Positions 25,827 through 38,650 of a DNA stretch of 64,000 nucleotides are shown in pieces. The stretch's first letter is position 1; the number at the start of each line of letters is the position of its first letter. A model generated the notes under the pieces. That model was given only the letters and a program-made list of their open reading frames with translations. It was not told where the DNA came from and did no database searches. Source of the DNA: Strongyloides papillosus (taxonomy: Eukaryota > Nematoda > Chromadorea > Rhabditida > Strongyloididae); contig SRSI01000004.1 in NCBI GenBank assembly GCA_005656395.1, positions 62,001 through 126,000 of the forward strand, given 5' to 3'. The position numbers and the translations under genes were made by a program.

Positions 25827-28209
25827 GTTAAAGAGAAAAATAATATTTGAGATTAATTATATTAAAGATGTCTACATGCTAATGATACTGTACCTGAACA
25901 AAAACTATGATTTAATATAGGAAGAACGTGGCAAAAAAATAAATGCAAAAATATCTCAGAGAAAAGCAATAATAAATTTATTTTTTTAATAAAATAATGT
26001 TTTATTTTCTATTATAACAAGAACCTATTTACTTTATCAGACTAATATTTATCTTATTATATATTAATAAGAAATTTGTATCTTCATTTTACTTCCTTCA
26101 ATACTTAATTAAATATCTTTTGTAAATACAATTATTTCTTAATAATTATACTATATTATATGTGTTTATATGCACTTTAAGCAATTGTACAACTTAAAAG
26201 TTTAAGAGATCTCAATAAAATTTGTAATTTAATCTTTTACTAGAATACAAATGGCTAAGTTTGAGTGAAAAAAAAATCATAATTACTTGTAATATTAATA
26301 AGATAATTAATTATGTAAAAAAGTGCATTTTATTTTTCTACACTCAATATGTCTTTAATAATATTAAATAATGAAAGTTTTGAGCTTTAATCTTAGAAAT
26401 ATGATAATACATTTAAAATATTTTTTTTGTATTTCAAATTTCATTTTAAGCACCTGAACGTTAAAATGCAATTTAAAATCTATAATTCCAAAGCAAAAGA
26501 TAAAAAATGTGTGAAAAAAAATTTTCAAATTATTTTGATTATTGAAAATAAACAAAATCCATCTCTATTCATAGTAAAAATAACTTTATTTTCATACAAT
26601 ATTTAATCAAAAATAAACGGAAGTGCACGTTTTTGGTTTTGTTATCTAGTTTCTTGTTATTGCATAAAAATATACAAAAAAGAAAATCTTTAAAATACGA
26701 TAGAAAATAATATTTATCTATTATTCACCTGAGTAAAGATCATTCTAATTTAATATATTAAAAAATATTTTTTTACTCTTTCAACAATTTGTTGTTTTTT
26801 AACAAATTGAGTATTTGGGTTGGCGTAAAAATGTTAGAAAATATTTTTCACAAGATATTAATATATTTTTATTTGAAAATTTAAGAGGGACTTTTTTATA
26901 AAAAAAACTTTTATTATATGCACTTTTAAGAAAAATAATTTGTTACTGATGAAATAATAATTTATTTTCAATTATTCATTAAAGAAGAGTAAAATTACTT
27001 TGCTAAAAATAATTTTTACTTATTTCAAAATAGTACGATGGAATCATTCATATATTGTCTTTTTTAATTACGGCTTAATTATCATGAAAAAACCTTTAAT
27101 TTAAAATGTGTAAAAAAAGATAATTTAATACTACTTAGTTATCATAAAGTACATATTCGATAACGAATTTTTAAATTCATACATTTGATACTCAATCAAC
27201 AAATTTAGAAACACGATGTATGCGCTTACACATGAAAAAATAATTAAAAAAAGATATTTCAAATAAACACTTATTTTACGTACTTGTTATATATATTTAT
27301 CTCCTAAATTTAGTGTTTTTTAGATGAATGGTAAAAAAAATGCAATTTATAATTTTTGCCTTAAAAGTATCAATGATTAATTAAATGATAAAAATAAAGA
27401 ATAATATTGTAAAGATGAGTCATGTATGCTAAAAAGGATCAACATAAAATGGACCTTAAGTATGCATTTTAATATTTTAAATAGCGAGCTCAATATTTGT
27501 ATAAAATAAAAACTGTCTAACCTTGATGAGAAAACATTGTATATATAATGATAAGAAAATATTTCTAACAGTTTTATATTTTAAAATTTTCCTAGTGATA
27601 TTTTATTTATTTACAGAATTGGTTGTTTTGTCTAATGAATAAAGAATCTTTATTTATTATAATTCTTCTATTATTTGATAATCAAATACTTTATAGTAGC
27701 CATAAATTTTGATCAGTCATTTTTTTGCATTAAGCATCATGATAATAAATTATGCAAATTTTTTTTGATAAACCGAATGAATTACAATTTTTCTTATGGT
27801 AATCTGTGAAATCCTATTAATACATGGGTATATCCTGACGGGAAGAAACCTTTATTACTTGGGGTAATGTGTTTAATTGTTAAGAATTAATCATTTGATA
27901 AATTTAATCATATAAAACTATATTATAAAACAAGGAACATATATTTCGTCATAATTGTGATACATCTTTTATCTAGTATGTTAAAAAATTATATTTAATA
28001 TTCTAATTTTATTGTTTTATTATCACATGATTATAATAGTGCACAACTTTTATTGATGAGTAAATAATGTTTGTTGTCATCGTTACAATTTTTTCAATGT
28101 CGATAAATTTTTTATTTAATTTCTATAAATATTTTATCGAAAATTTTCTCACCAGACTAAGTTTTTTTATCTTTTAAGTGTTACAAATTCTTAATATCCA
28201 TAATTAAAA
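25827..28209. other. AT-rich intergenic region
   Basis: About 2.4 kb between two plus-strand genes. Nearly all is simple AT-rich DNA. The exception is 27790-27880, locally richer in G and C, which translates to protein-like peptides on either strand (see findings). The 63-codon minus frame at 26364-26555 is low complexity and not supported. Confidence 0.45.
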
Positions 28210-28863
28210 ATGCTTAGAAATATTTTTGGCTCAAATAAGAAAAAAGAGGAACCATCTCCTCAAGAAGCTATTCAAAAGCTAAGGGAAATGGAAGAGATGC
28301 TTATTAAAAAGCAAGAACATTTAGAAAAACAAGTAGATGATCAGTTAAATATTGCCAGGCAATATGGAACTAAAAATAAAAGATTAGCTCTTCAAGCATT
28401 AAAAAAGAAAAAACAATATGAAAAACAACTTGTTCAAATCGATGGAACACTAAATACACTTGATTTTCAAAGACAAGCATTGGAAAACGCTAATACAAAC
28501 GCTAATATTCTTCAAGTATTAGGTAGTGCTGCTAAAGCACTGAAAAAGGCGCATAATGATATGGATATTGATCAGGTACATGATCTCCTTGAGGATGTTG
28601 CTGAACAAAATGAAATAGCTAATGAAATATCTGATGCTATAAGTAATCCAGTTGGATTCAGAAATGAGATAGATGAAAGTGAGTTGATGGCTGAGTTGGA
28701 GGAACTTGAACAAGAAGAATTAGAAAGAACATTGGCTGATGTCAACCCAGTTATTGGTGATAAGCTTCCATCAGTTCCAAGTCATGAGATTCCGGCAACG
28801 CAACAAAAACGAAAAGAGGTTGATGCCGATTTGGATGACCTTCGCGCTTGGGCTGAATCATAA
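28210..28863 (+). CDS. vps-32: ESCRT-III subunit CHMP4 / VPS32 / Snf7
   Basis: A single exon of 217 aa, the usual CHMP4 length. The basic N-terminal helix (MLRNIFGSNKKK) is followed by the Snf7 coiled-coil core: Q-E-A-I-x-K-L-R-E-x-E-x-M-L-x-K-K-Q (about 18-37), A-L-Q-A-L-K-K-K-K-x-Y-E-K-Q-L (about 60-75), T-L-x-F-Q-R-x-A-L-E-N-A, and A-A-K-A-L-K-x-A-H. The acidic C-terminal half ends in DLDDLRAWAES, the MIT-interacting motif bound by VPS4 and overlapping the ALIX-binding helix. The protein polymerises on endosomal and other membranes for scission. Codon composition is less AT-rich than its surroundings, fitting a well-expressed gene. C. elegans has two paralogues; which one this matches is not decided. 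Confidence 0.96.
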   Translation: MLRNIFGSNKKKEEPSPQEAIQKLREMEEMLIKKQEHLEKQVDDQLNIARQYGTKNKRLALQALKKKKQYEKQLVQIDGTLNTLDFQRQALENANTNANILQVLGSAAKALKKAHNDMDIDQVHDLLEDVAEQNEIANEISDAISNPVGFRNEIDESELMAELEELEQEELERTLADVNPVIGDKLPSVPSHEIPATQQKRKEVDADLDDLRAWAES

Positions 28864-30459
28864 ATTTTTCTTTGCGCAAACCACTATCTTACTATATATT
28901 TCATAAAATGAAGCAGTTAAATATATTTTTAAAACATATTAACCCTTGAATTGAATTTAACAAATTAAAGCTTTTCATTAATGGTTTCATACATTTATTA
29001 TTTATCATTGTAAAAAATAGACTGTTAAAAATTGTAATATTATATAATAAATAAATGTTCCCACATATTTTATTTATATTTTGTAATTACTTACACCTTT
29101 AAATTTATTGATTTTGGAATAATACAAGTAATCAAAGATAAACGTTTTTAATTCTGGAAATTTTATATAACTATAGAGTCATATTTATCTTTTTGTACTC
29201 AAAAATTCAATTTATTATTATTTTAATATTATTTATCAGATATTTCTTTAAAAATGTAAGACTATTTATGAAAATACGAATTTATAACTTATTTATGATC
29301 CTTTTCTTCTATGAACAAAGATTATTGAAATAAAAATTTATTATTTCCATGTTTTTATTCCTACTATTGAATTGATTATTATAATATTTTTTTCCGAATT
29401 TTATATAATCATTGTAAAGAATTATTTCTATGTTTGACAAGTAATAACTTGTTTGAATTTCTCATAAATCCAAAAACTTTTATTATCGTTTATAATAGAT
29501 TTATAAAAAACCTTACACGATAAAAATAATTTATTAAGTAAATTTATAATCCACTAAATTTGTTTTAATTGAAGGACAGATTTAGATTATAAAAGAATCT
29601 GTTAATTTTACTATGTAATCAGTAATTGCTCGCAAATTTTAAATTCATGACAAAAATGCATATAGCTAATTATAGTTATAAATTAAAAACGGTGTGTTGT
29701 AGTAAACAAAAAATAGTAAATTGTTAATTATTTATGATTAAAATAAAAAAAAACTTAAGTTATTTAGAAAAAATATATTTTCCATAATGTTTAAATACTT
29801 AAAATACTTCTAATAATTAAAAATCAGTATATTGAAAAAAAGACATGTAAAAAATTAGCTGATGTTAATGAAATATTACTAATATAGGAAAAGATGAATA
29901 TTCATTTATATATATATATTCTCTAATATAAAGATTTTATGTGCATTATTACTTATATTATTATATAAAACTTATATCTAGTTAGATACAATTTTTTCTT
30001 TTAAATAAAATTGAAATATTGGAAAACTCATATTTTATTTCAATAACATTATAAAGTAAAAACTAACTATTTTTACAATCATATAATTATTATGCATAAA
30101 CAAGAAACATTTTGGTATTGTGATAAATTTATGTTAAAAAAAGTGACAATAAATTTGTCTTTAGTTTGATATTATACCCATTTCGTGTATTTTTCTTAAT
30201 ATTTTTCTAATGACCATTAAAATCAATTTAACTTTGTTATTTGTAATGTAAACTAAAATCAATAAGACGTGTTTAAATTTATCTACTTTAACTATAGCAC
30301 TATTTACGTTAGTAAACAATATACTTTATATCAAATGAAGGTTTTTTGTGTATTTTCTATATTGATTAACATTATACATTACTTCAGAACATATTTAAAA
30401 AAAGGTTTTCTCTATCCAAATCATATATATAACTAATTATTGCTTTTTAAAAAAATATT
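28864..30459. other. AT-rich intergenic region
   Basis: About 1.6 kb between VPS32 and rabenosyn-5, both on the plus strand. It includes the VPS32 3' flank (AATAAATAAA near 29048). No coding, RNA or repeat signal was found. Confidence 0.5.
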
Positions 30460-31956
30460 ATGGATGGTAATTATAATGAAACGATAAGGCAAGGTTTTTT
30501 ATGTCCTATTTGTTTACAAGACTTAGGTAACATATCTAATCTCATGAATCATGTTGAGATATCTCACAAAGAAAATGTAAAAAATGATGTTGTAGACAAT
30601 TTACGAGGTTTGTTATAGCATTTTTAGAATACTAATTTATTTAGATTTCTTTGGAAAGGCAAAGCAAAAAATAAAAGTATTTGACGTAAATGAGGGGACA
30701 GACAAAAATGATGATATGTCCCAACAACGAAATGTTAGTATGTCATTGTACCCTGAAAAACAAGATATTGGATACTGTATAAGTTATAAAGATTTATTTA
30801 TTAGAGAAAGAGATAAAATTGTACGACAAAATACTGAAGATACAAATCAACTAATTATTAGACTTGATAAACTTCTTACATCCTGTCCAGATGATTTAAA
30901 TAAAAAGAAAGGTAGTAAAAATTTAATTTACCTTTTAATTAAATTAATTAATTTTAGAATTTGAGAAACAAATTGTTCCATGGACACCAGACAAGGATAC
31001 AAATAGTTGTACATATTGTGATGCTTTTTTTAACATTACAAGAAGAAGACATCATTGTCGTCTTTGTGGTAAATTAATATGCTCAAATTGTTCGAAATTT
31101 CTATCATTTATTACTGCTAGTAAGTTGATTTTAAAAAATTATATATGCTATATTTTTAGAAAAACTTATAAACCCTGCTTATGCTGCTCAAATATTGAAA
31201 TCATTTAAAAATATTGATGAATCAAATAAAGAATCTGAACTTGAAAGAGCAAAATCTTTATCTACCATAAGGAGAATGATTTCAAGTACTTCAAGTGAAT
31301 CAATTAGTAAAATGAAGTTAAGATCAGAAAAACTACTTTCACAATTATTGAGTAGAGATGATAGTCAAGGTAGTGTATCGTCGTTATTAATACAGGTATC
31401 TAAAAATAAATAGTATTTTTTATTTGTTAATTTTTACTTTTAGGAAGAAAATGAGCAATTTAGAATATGTTATAGGTGTAATGATTTACTCGAGAAGCGT
31501 GACAAATTGATGGATCAGATAGCTTCAAAGCCAATTATTATTCAATTATATGAAACACTAATTGTAAATTTAAATGAAATCAAAAAATTAGTTCCAAAGT
31601 ATTGTACGATGGCTGATTCACTTAATGAGGGAGAAATTTACTATACTCTTTCAGACGCCATAAAACTCAGAAAAGATCTTGCTTTACGTCAAAAGGATGT
31701 TGATATGATTAGTTCTAAGATAGAAAACCTAGGAATTAATAATGAACACTCACCAATAAAACCAACATTTATGGAACTTAAGTTACAAAAAAGCATAAGA
31801 CGTTATGCAATTATGGTTGTGCAAGAAACTATAACTGATATGCCAAATTTACCGTCAGAAAAGACATACAATATGTTGCAAGAGAAAAATAAGCAAGAAA
31901 TATTACAAAAGATTAAACTTGAAAGGGAGCAGCAAATACGATTAGAGAAACAATGA
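30460..31956 (+). CDS. rabs-5: Rabenosyn-5 (Rab5 effector, C2H2 + FYVE)
   Basis: Five exons: 30460-30607, 30645-30911, 30958-31119, 31160-31395 and 31444-31956; 441 aa, introns 37-48 nt with matching phases. An N-terminal C2H2 finger uses C15, C18, H31 and H36 (FLCPICLQDL...H-V-E-I-S-H), as in rabenosyn. The FYVE domain starts at W-T-P-D (about 146), with RRHHCRLCG and C-S-N-C. Its last cysteine pair (FRICYRC) comes only after a Ser-rich insert of about 90 residues, a feature also known in vertebrate rabenosyn. The C-terminal half is helical and charged, expected to bind Rab4/Rab5 and VPS45-type partners. It is shorter than human rabenosyn (784 aa); I see no clear NPF repeats. It acts in early-endosome fusion and recycling. 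Confidence 0.9.
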
Positions 31957-34900
31957 TGATCTCCATCCAGCAAATTTAGACATTATTTTATGTATACTAT
32001 TTTATTTATAGAAAACTAAATATTAAATTTTTTTCAATAAACATAATCACGAAAACAAGGATTATATATTTTAAAGACTAATTTTATCTACTATATAACA
32101 AATTCATCAATCACGAATTATTAGAATCATAGATGAAAAGTCTTTCTTTTGTTAAAAAAGTTATTATTATATTACTTAACAATGATTTGAATAATCAATT
32201 ATTGATACTTTTGCGATATTGCGTTTGAGGGAATAAAAGGAATTTAGTAAATTTATGCTTTTGCTACCATACATATCACAATATAGTTGTATTCAGACTA
32301 TTGTTCACTTTTATTCATAGATATTATTATGTAAAATAAAGATATATATTAATTTTTGTTTGAGAAAGCATATGTTAGATAATGTTTATACAATCTTTTT
32401 TCTTCAAAAAGATAATTCTGCGGAGGAATAAAAATTATTTTTTATTAAATAATCATATTTCTACTTTTTTCCAACTAATTGTAAATATTCAAAAAGCCGA
32501 AAATAAAATATACTTTTCAATAAAGACCCATTTAATGAACAAAAAATTGGAATTTTTTCTCCGGTTTTTCAGATATTGAGAGAAAAATATAGACAAATAT
32601 TTAACTTTTATCATCAGTTATTCATTTTTTCATGAAAAAGTGTTTTTCTTTCATTATTAAGAAGTTCTACATAGTAGGAAACTATTTTGAATTTAATAAT
32701 ATCCTTTTCTTGTGTGTGGTAAATATAAGTAAATACCGGCAAATGTTGTTTTAAAATTATAAATATATCATTGTTCTACATATATATTTTTATTAATAAA
32801 GAAATTTGTAAAATAACATGATTATATAAATAAAGATTTTAAAGGAATTATAAAGAACAAGGAAATCACAATTGAATTGTATTTTTTTAAGATAAACAAT
32901 TAACTAATAATCAGGAGTTTAAAAAAAGAAATCTTTTTACATTAAATACAATATAATAGGATCAAAGTTATGAGAAAAGAGGTTAAAAATATAATTTACA
33001 ATGTGTCAAAAATATTCTCCCCTTTTAAGTATTAGTAATTTCTATTCTACATTGTAAATTTGTGTGGTATTATTTTCATACGATAGCCTATCTTGTCTGC
33101 TACAACATACATCAAGATCTTATTAAGAAGTTAATTTTTAAAATACGTTTTAAAGATTTACATGAATATCATGTTTTTTATACTCCTATAATAAAAAACT
33201 AAACGTAACCACTTTTTAAAACTGCATTTTTATACTATATAGTTCATTTGATAGACAATTCCAAACTTTTAAAACATTGTTTAGAATTCATTATAAAAAT
33301 CAGTTTCAAGTAATGTTTAAGCTTTTTAAAACGAGTGTTTTTCTACAGTTTATTAACGATAACAAGCTTAAAAATTCAAAAATTAAAATAAATTGATAAT
33401 AAATAACAATAAGCATTTAAACTTGCAAAATGTCATAAATAATAATGTTATCTAAATATTTAGTCATCATTCATAACCAAAATTTTTAAAAGTTATAAAA
33501 ACTAATAATAAACAATCTTATTTGATGAAGAAAAACATCCAACATTTAATTTTTTTTATAATTTATAATAAGCTTTTAGTATAACATTTTTTTATACATT
33601 ATAGAAAAGACATTGAAATATCAATTTATTATAAAATTAAAAAAAGATACAATCTATGGAAAAAGTTATGGTCATTTTTTACATAAATAATTTTATTTTT
33701 TGAAAAAAAATGTCTAAATTGAATTAAAGAGCATTATATAAATCATTGTAACTTCCTTTAAATATAACTTCCTTGTACGTTCTTTAGATATACTGTAGAA
33801 GAAAAATGGTGCTATCATATGAATATGATATCAAGAGAATATACAAAGAAGAAAAAAGTTACTAGTACTTAAATGAGGAAGGTATAATTTTTTGATACTT
33901 TGTATAGTAGGATTTAATTTTTTGTTATTGTATTAGCTAGCTACATGTTTATCAAATTGTAAGCCTTAAGTCATTATACATCTTTATTATTATTTATTAA
34001 TTAATTGTTGAATGTAATTTTTTAAATCTTACTTAATCTCTTTTATTATATTTGTTATAAATTTTTGCATAAAAAGTTTTAAAATTTTGTATTGTAAAAT
34101 TAGCTTTATAAATTTATTTTAATTTTAAATATTCAAAACATACTTTTATTTATAACGGTTGTTTTTACAACAATCATTTTATTAACTAAATTTTTTAGCA
34201 ATAAAATATTGAGATCTCTACACATTAATTATATAGCTTTTCAAATAATTTAGTTGAAATATAAGATCAATTCAATTTGAATAATAAATAGTAGACAATA
34301 TATAGTATTTTAGTGTAATTTTTAGATTAAATAATTTTATTTATTAAATTTTAATGAAGTTAAATAATTTAATCACGTTTTTTTAATTTCCATTTATAAA
34401 ATTTGCAGTTTTCTAATAAAATGAAATAAAAATTAATTATACCTATTAACTAGTAATTTGAAAAGAATATCATTTTCTTAGTTTAATTATAAAAAAATTT
34501 AGCAAATGATTTAGTTTCATCTTATTTAATATTAATGACAACTTAAAGACGATGTTAAATTCCACTTTTTTACAATTATCTTTTTTAGAGAGACATTCTT
34601 TAAAATTAGAGCTTGACTTCTATGCAAGTTAATTTATCTAGGAAAAAACGTTTATTTTTATACTTATATTCAAGTTTAGTGTACAAAAAAGAAAAAAATT
34701 TAATTACTATATTATTATTTTACTAATTGTAAAAGTAGTACTGTCATATATACTTAAATATTTTCACAGCCAATAGTAATTATGAATCAGTAATATTTTC
34801 TATATAAAATGTTATATCTCATTAAAAAATTAATTCATATGTATTAATGCATTAAGTAAGGCTACCGAAGTTAATGAAAAGTTAATTAGTAAAACAATTA

Positions 34901-35167
34901 ATTTTAAATAACTAATTTAAGTAACCTTTATTCATATATTATGATAAAAAAAGCATTTTTAGATAATGTTTTGTATTATTAAAAAAAAATCTTCATGGAG
35001 ATTATTCTTAAAAGATTTGTAATTTAGTCAAATAATACTTAAACAAACATTTATTAAATTTTTGAAATTTCTGTAATTCGTATATCGTATAAATATATTG
35101 AGAAGGACTAGTTAAAAACTATTTTAAAAGTTGTTTTTAATATTGCGGAAATCTTTACACAAAAAAA

Positions 35168-36068
35168 CACAGATCTGTGTAAAATGTAGTTATTTTTCCT
35201 CACCTAATAGAATTAAAATTTTTTTGACTTGGAAGTAATTTTATCGTAAATATTTCACAAATCAAAATAAAAACAATAATTAGAAAATTACTAAAATAAG
35301 TCGCTATTTTTCATGGTAATATTTTTATCTTATAACTTGGGTTATTATGATACAAGATAAGAATTTGATTTAAAGTAAAATTATAATTCTTTTATAAAGA
35401 GCACTTATTAACATTTCACAGTACCATTTTTAATATGTTCCAATACTTAAAATTATTGTAAATTATATTTCTTTTTATGAAATTATACTCATCTGATAGT
35501 CCAACTTTTTTTATATAGTCTTTGAAGATCATCTTTAAAAATCAAACTTATGATAAGTCATAGAATGTTATGCATTTGTGTTCATAATAAATACTAATAT
35601 CTAAAAATTTTACTTTGAGGGAGAGCAAAAACTAAAGTAACATTTTTAATTAATAATACTTGTGTGATTGAATAATTTTTGTTGTGAAATTCTTTAACTT
35701 ATCGCCTTCGGTAGTCTATTTACAAAAATAATCTTTGTTGAAACGTTTGAAAATTTTACACGAAATTGACTTCCAGTAAAAAAATTTATATAACTTAAAA
35801 AAAAATAGGCTCTAAAACGTGTGTAATACCATAAAAGAGTATTAAGATTTAAACAAAGCTTACATGACTTCAAGTTTTAAAACAGATATATATTTTTAAT
35901 TAAAACGGCAAAATTTTTGCGACAACCTGATAATTTCTGTCATTTAAAACATTTTTCTTTTCTAATAATATTTTTTAAAATTTGAATAAAATTAAATTTT
36001 TTAACATATAAAACGTTTTGTTAAATTTCATTAACATTTGTCGAAATTGGTTCTTTTTTGTGTGTACC
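35168..36068 (+). repeat. Dispersed repeat, copy B (about 0.9 kb)
   Basis: Same orientation and order of conserved blocks as copy A at 7759-8650. The left end has the palindrome extended to ACACAGATCTGTGT. A mariner-like terminal motif at 35905-35932 (ggcaaaatttttgcgacaac then ctga) is better preserved here than in copy A. No intact open reading frame is seen. Confidence 0.8.
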
Positions 36069-37551
36069 ACCATTTTTAAAAATATTCTAGCAATCTCTAC
36101 TAACTGGTGATAATTACAAACTGTAGAAATATATTTGTAGATACTATCAAATTATGTTGTTACAAATGAAATGATTTATGCCAAATTTAAAAGTAAAGAT
36201 ATCACCGTAGTTACAGCAGTTTTTGATAAATACCGTAGTTTATTATGTGGAAATATTTAAATGCTTAAAACTATTCTTCTTCTACAATAAATAAAATGGT
36301 AATAATGTATAAGTAATTTTTGATTAATAGGGTTTCTAACCGTAGTTATTGTTGTATTCAATGGTCGTGTTTTTGACATAATGCGGTATGGAAACTTCTG
36401 TAACAATATTTTCACACACTTTTACTGCATAAACTAAAAATAATAATTAGTTATTACTAATCTGAAAACTTTCTTCTATGATAATCTATTTTCATAATTG
36501 TGAGAAACGTTTATGAAAATATTTGTAATGAAATTTATCTCATACTTATTATTTTATATAATTTTAATTTATACATTTTTTAGATATCTTATTCTCTATT
36601 AATTTTATGAATTCTTAAATGAATAAAATATGTTTTGTTTAATAATCATTGTTAGTTTATAATTAAAAAACCCCACGTAACATAATCTTACATTTTGTAC
36701 ACCACCTAAACTTCATTTGAGACTTTATTTTATACATGATATTTATGAAACATCATTTCATGTTACTCAAAAGTTACCTAAATTTAAGACTCATTTTTAT
36801 CTTTTTTCATAAGACAAATAGGAACATAAGTGTACATGTTTATCAAAAATTAGTTTTAATATACCTCTAAACAAACTTCTTCATATTGCTAATGTATACC
36901 ATATAGATTTAAACTTATTAGTTATAGTACATATCATATGTTTTTACACTAGTGATTTAAAAAAAACAAAGCTAATAATTAAAATTTTTGGAAATTGAAA
37001 TTTATAGTGACCATAGATTTCTTTTGGTATAGTAAACTTTTAAAAAACTGATTATTTAAAATATTGTGGTGTTATATCACTGTCTAAGCTTCTAACTTAC
37101 TGAATGTTTTTTTTAATTGGAAAATAATTTTTATTAGGAGATTGTAATTAAAAGATTGAAAGTTAAAAATTAAAATTTAAAGGTTTAAATTATCAATATT
37201 TTTAAAATTTTTGTATTTTAAATATCTAAATAATCCAAGAAGTTGTTAAGAATTAAATTAATGAATTTTTTTTTTAAAAACTTGTCAAAGTTTATAATTT
37301 AATTTTCATAAGATAAATACTTTTCCTTGAACTTTTAATATATTTTATGTTAATATGATATTTGTAAACAAACATTTTAAACCAATACCTATAAAATTTT
37401 ATAAATAAGGAAGTATGCAATAATTTATTATTATAGTGGTAGTAGAAAAATAATAATTTTTTTACGATTTTTTACTAACGACTCAAATACTATTTAAACT
37501 TTACAATTAACGAATTTTTCAAAGATAAAGGAATTATCAGTTATTTGTTTT

Positions 37552-38285
37552 TAAACACGTTTTATGAGTCAATCAGATATTAGAGTTACAACTGCAAAAT
37601 TTTACTCCCCATTTTTATTTCATTCATAGAAAGAGCAACTAAAAAAATGTATGTTGGCAAATTTATTCAGCCTGAAACTTTGAGATACAGAAGCTACAGT
37701 GACTCAAGGTCAGAAAAATTGATTTTTACAAGTTCCCGGTAAATAAGTTTTTTTAAAAACAAAAATTTTTTCTAGGGTAATTCTTTATAAGAAAACAAAT
37801 GAGCATACTTTCGGACTCGTAAATTTCCATTTTTATTGTCTTTTAAAATTTTTTTCTAGTTTTTTAATTTTTTGAGTACAAAAATCAAAGAAGTGCATGT
37901 TCTCACTATGCCTATTCGATTTTTCATGCAATTTTACATCTAGATTCAACAAAAAATAAAAAGTGTAACACATTATGTTTTTGAATATAAGTATGAAAAT
38001 TAAAAAAACACATATTTTCACTATGTTTATTCGTTTTTTCATGAAAAATTACCCCTAGAAACAATATTTACTTTTTAAAAAATCTACTTACTGGAAACTT
38101 GTAAAAATCAATTTTTTCGACTCTGTATTACTGCAGCTCCTGTATCTCAAAGTTTCAGGCCGAATAAATCTGCCAACATACATTATTTTAGTTGCTCTTT
38201 TTACTAATAAAAAAAATGGCGGGTTATAAATTTGTGTTGTATCAAATTTTAAAAAAATGTTGGACTGACTCAAAAACGTGATTTA
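37552..38285. mobile_element. Foldback element: 245-bp inverted arms, about 235-bp spacer
   Basis: The left arm (about 37552-37800) is the reverse complement of the right arm (about 38035-38285) with clear similarity throughout. Examples are the block around GTATGTTGGCA and CCTGAAACTTTGAGATACA on the left against TGTATCTCAAAGTTTCAGG and TGCCAACATAC on the right. Outer ends match too (cacgtttt..gagtca). The spacer holds two diverged direct copies of about 110 bp (near 37895-37945 and 38010-38060). This is the form of a non-autonomous foldback or MITE-like transposon. Differences between the arms are mostly G/A changes not confined to third codon positions, so the short shared peptide frames are not evidence of a gene. 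Confidence 0.75.
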
Positions 38286-38650
38286 AAAAAATATTTTACC
38301 AAATAATGTGATTAATTGAAACTTAAAATTTTACTACAATAAAAATAAAAGTGCTCACCTTTGTGATAGATAAATTTTAAAATAAATAGCATACCTTTAA
38401 TTAGTCAAAGTTCTTGTAAACTCACTGTATTTGAGATCGTTTTTCTTACTATTGCAATTTTTTTAGAGACTAAAAAACATAGAGTATATAGTAAAATTAA
38501 CAAATTTTTTTAAAATAAAAAGATCTCTTTTAAATATCGCCATATATTTTAATTGTAACCGTTATTTTTAGCTTTTGTTTTTAGATACGCGAAATTAAAA
38601 CAAATTGTATAATTTACTTATATAATAATTTTTATTTTCAATTGTCACTA

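Larger units (their letters stand above)
31957..38650. other. Largest gene-free region, with two repeat structures
   Basis: About 6.7 kb. It contains dispersed-repeat copy B (35168-36068) and a foldback element (37552-38285), both listed separately. The remainder is extremely AT-rich. The only other open frame of any length (32382-32579) has biased composition and no family resemblance. Confidence 0.5.

Noticed and set aside
32382..32579. 65-codon plus-strand frame in the large gene-free region
   Set aside because: No conserved features; length is expected by chance in nearly 7 kb.
37641..38240. Similar peptides encoded by both arms of the foldback element
   Set aside because: The arms are inverted copies of one another and differ at non-synonymous positions as often as at silent ones, so no coding constraint is indicated.
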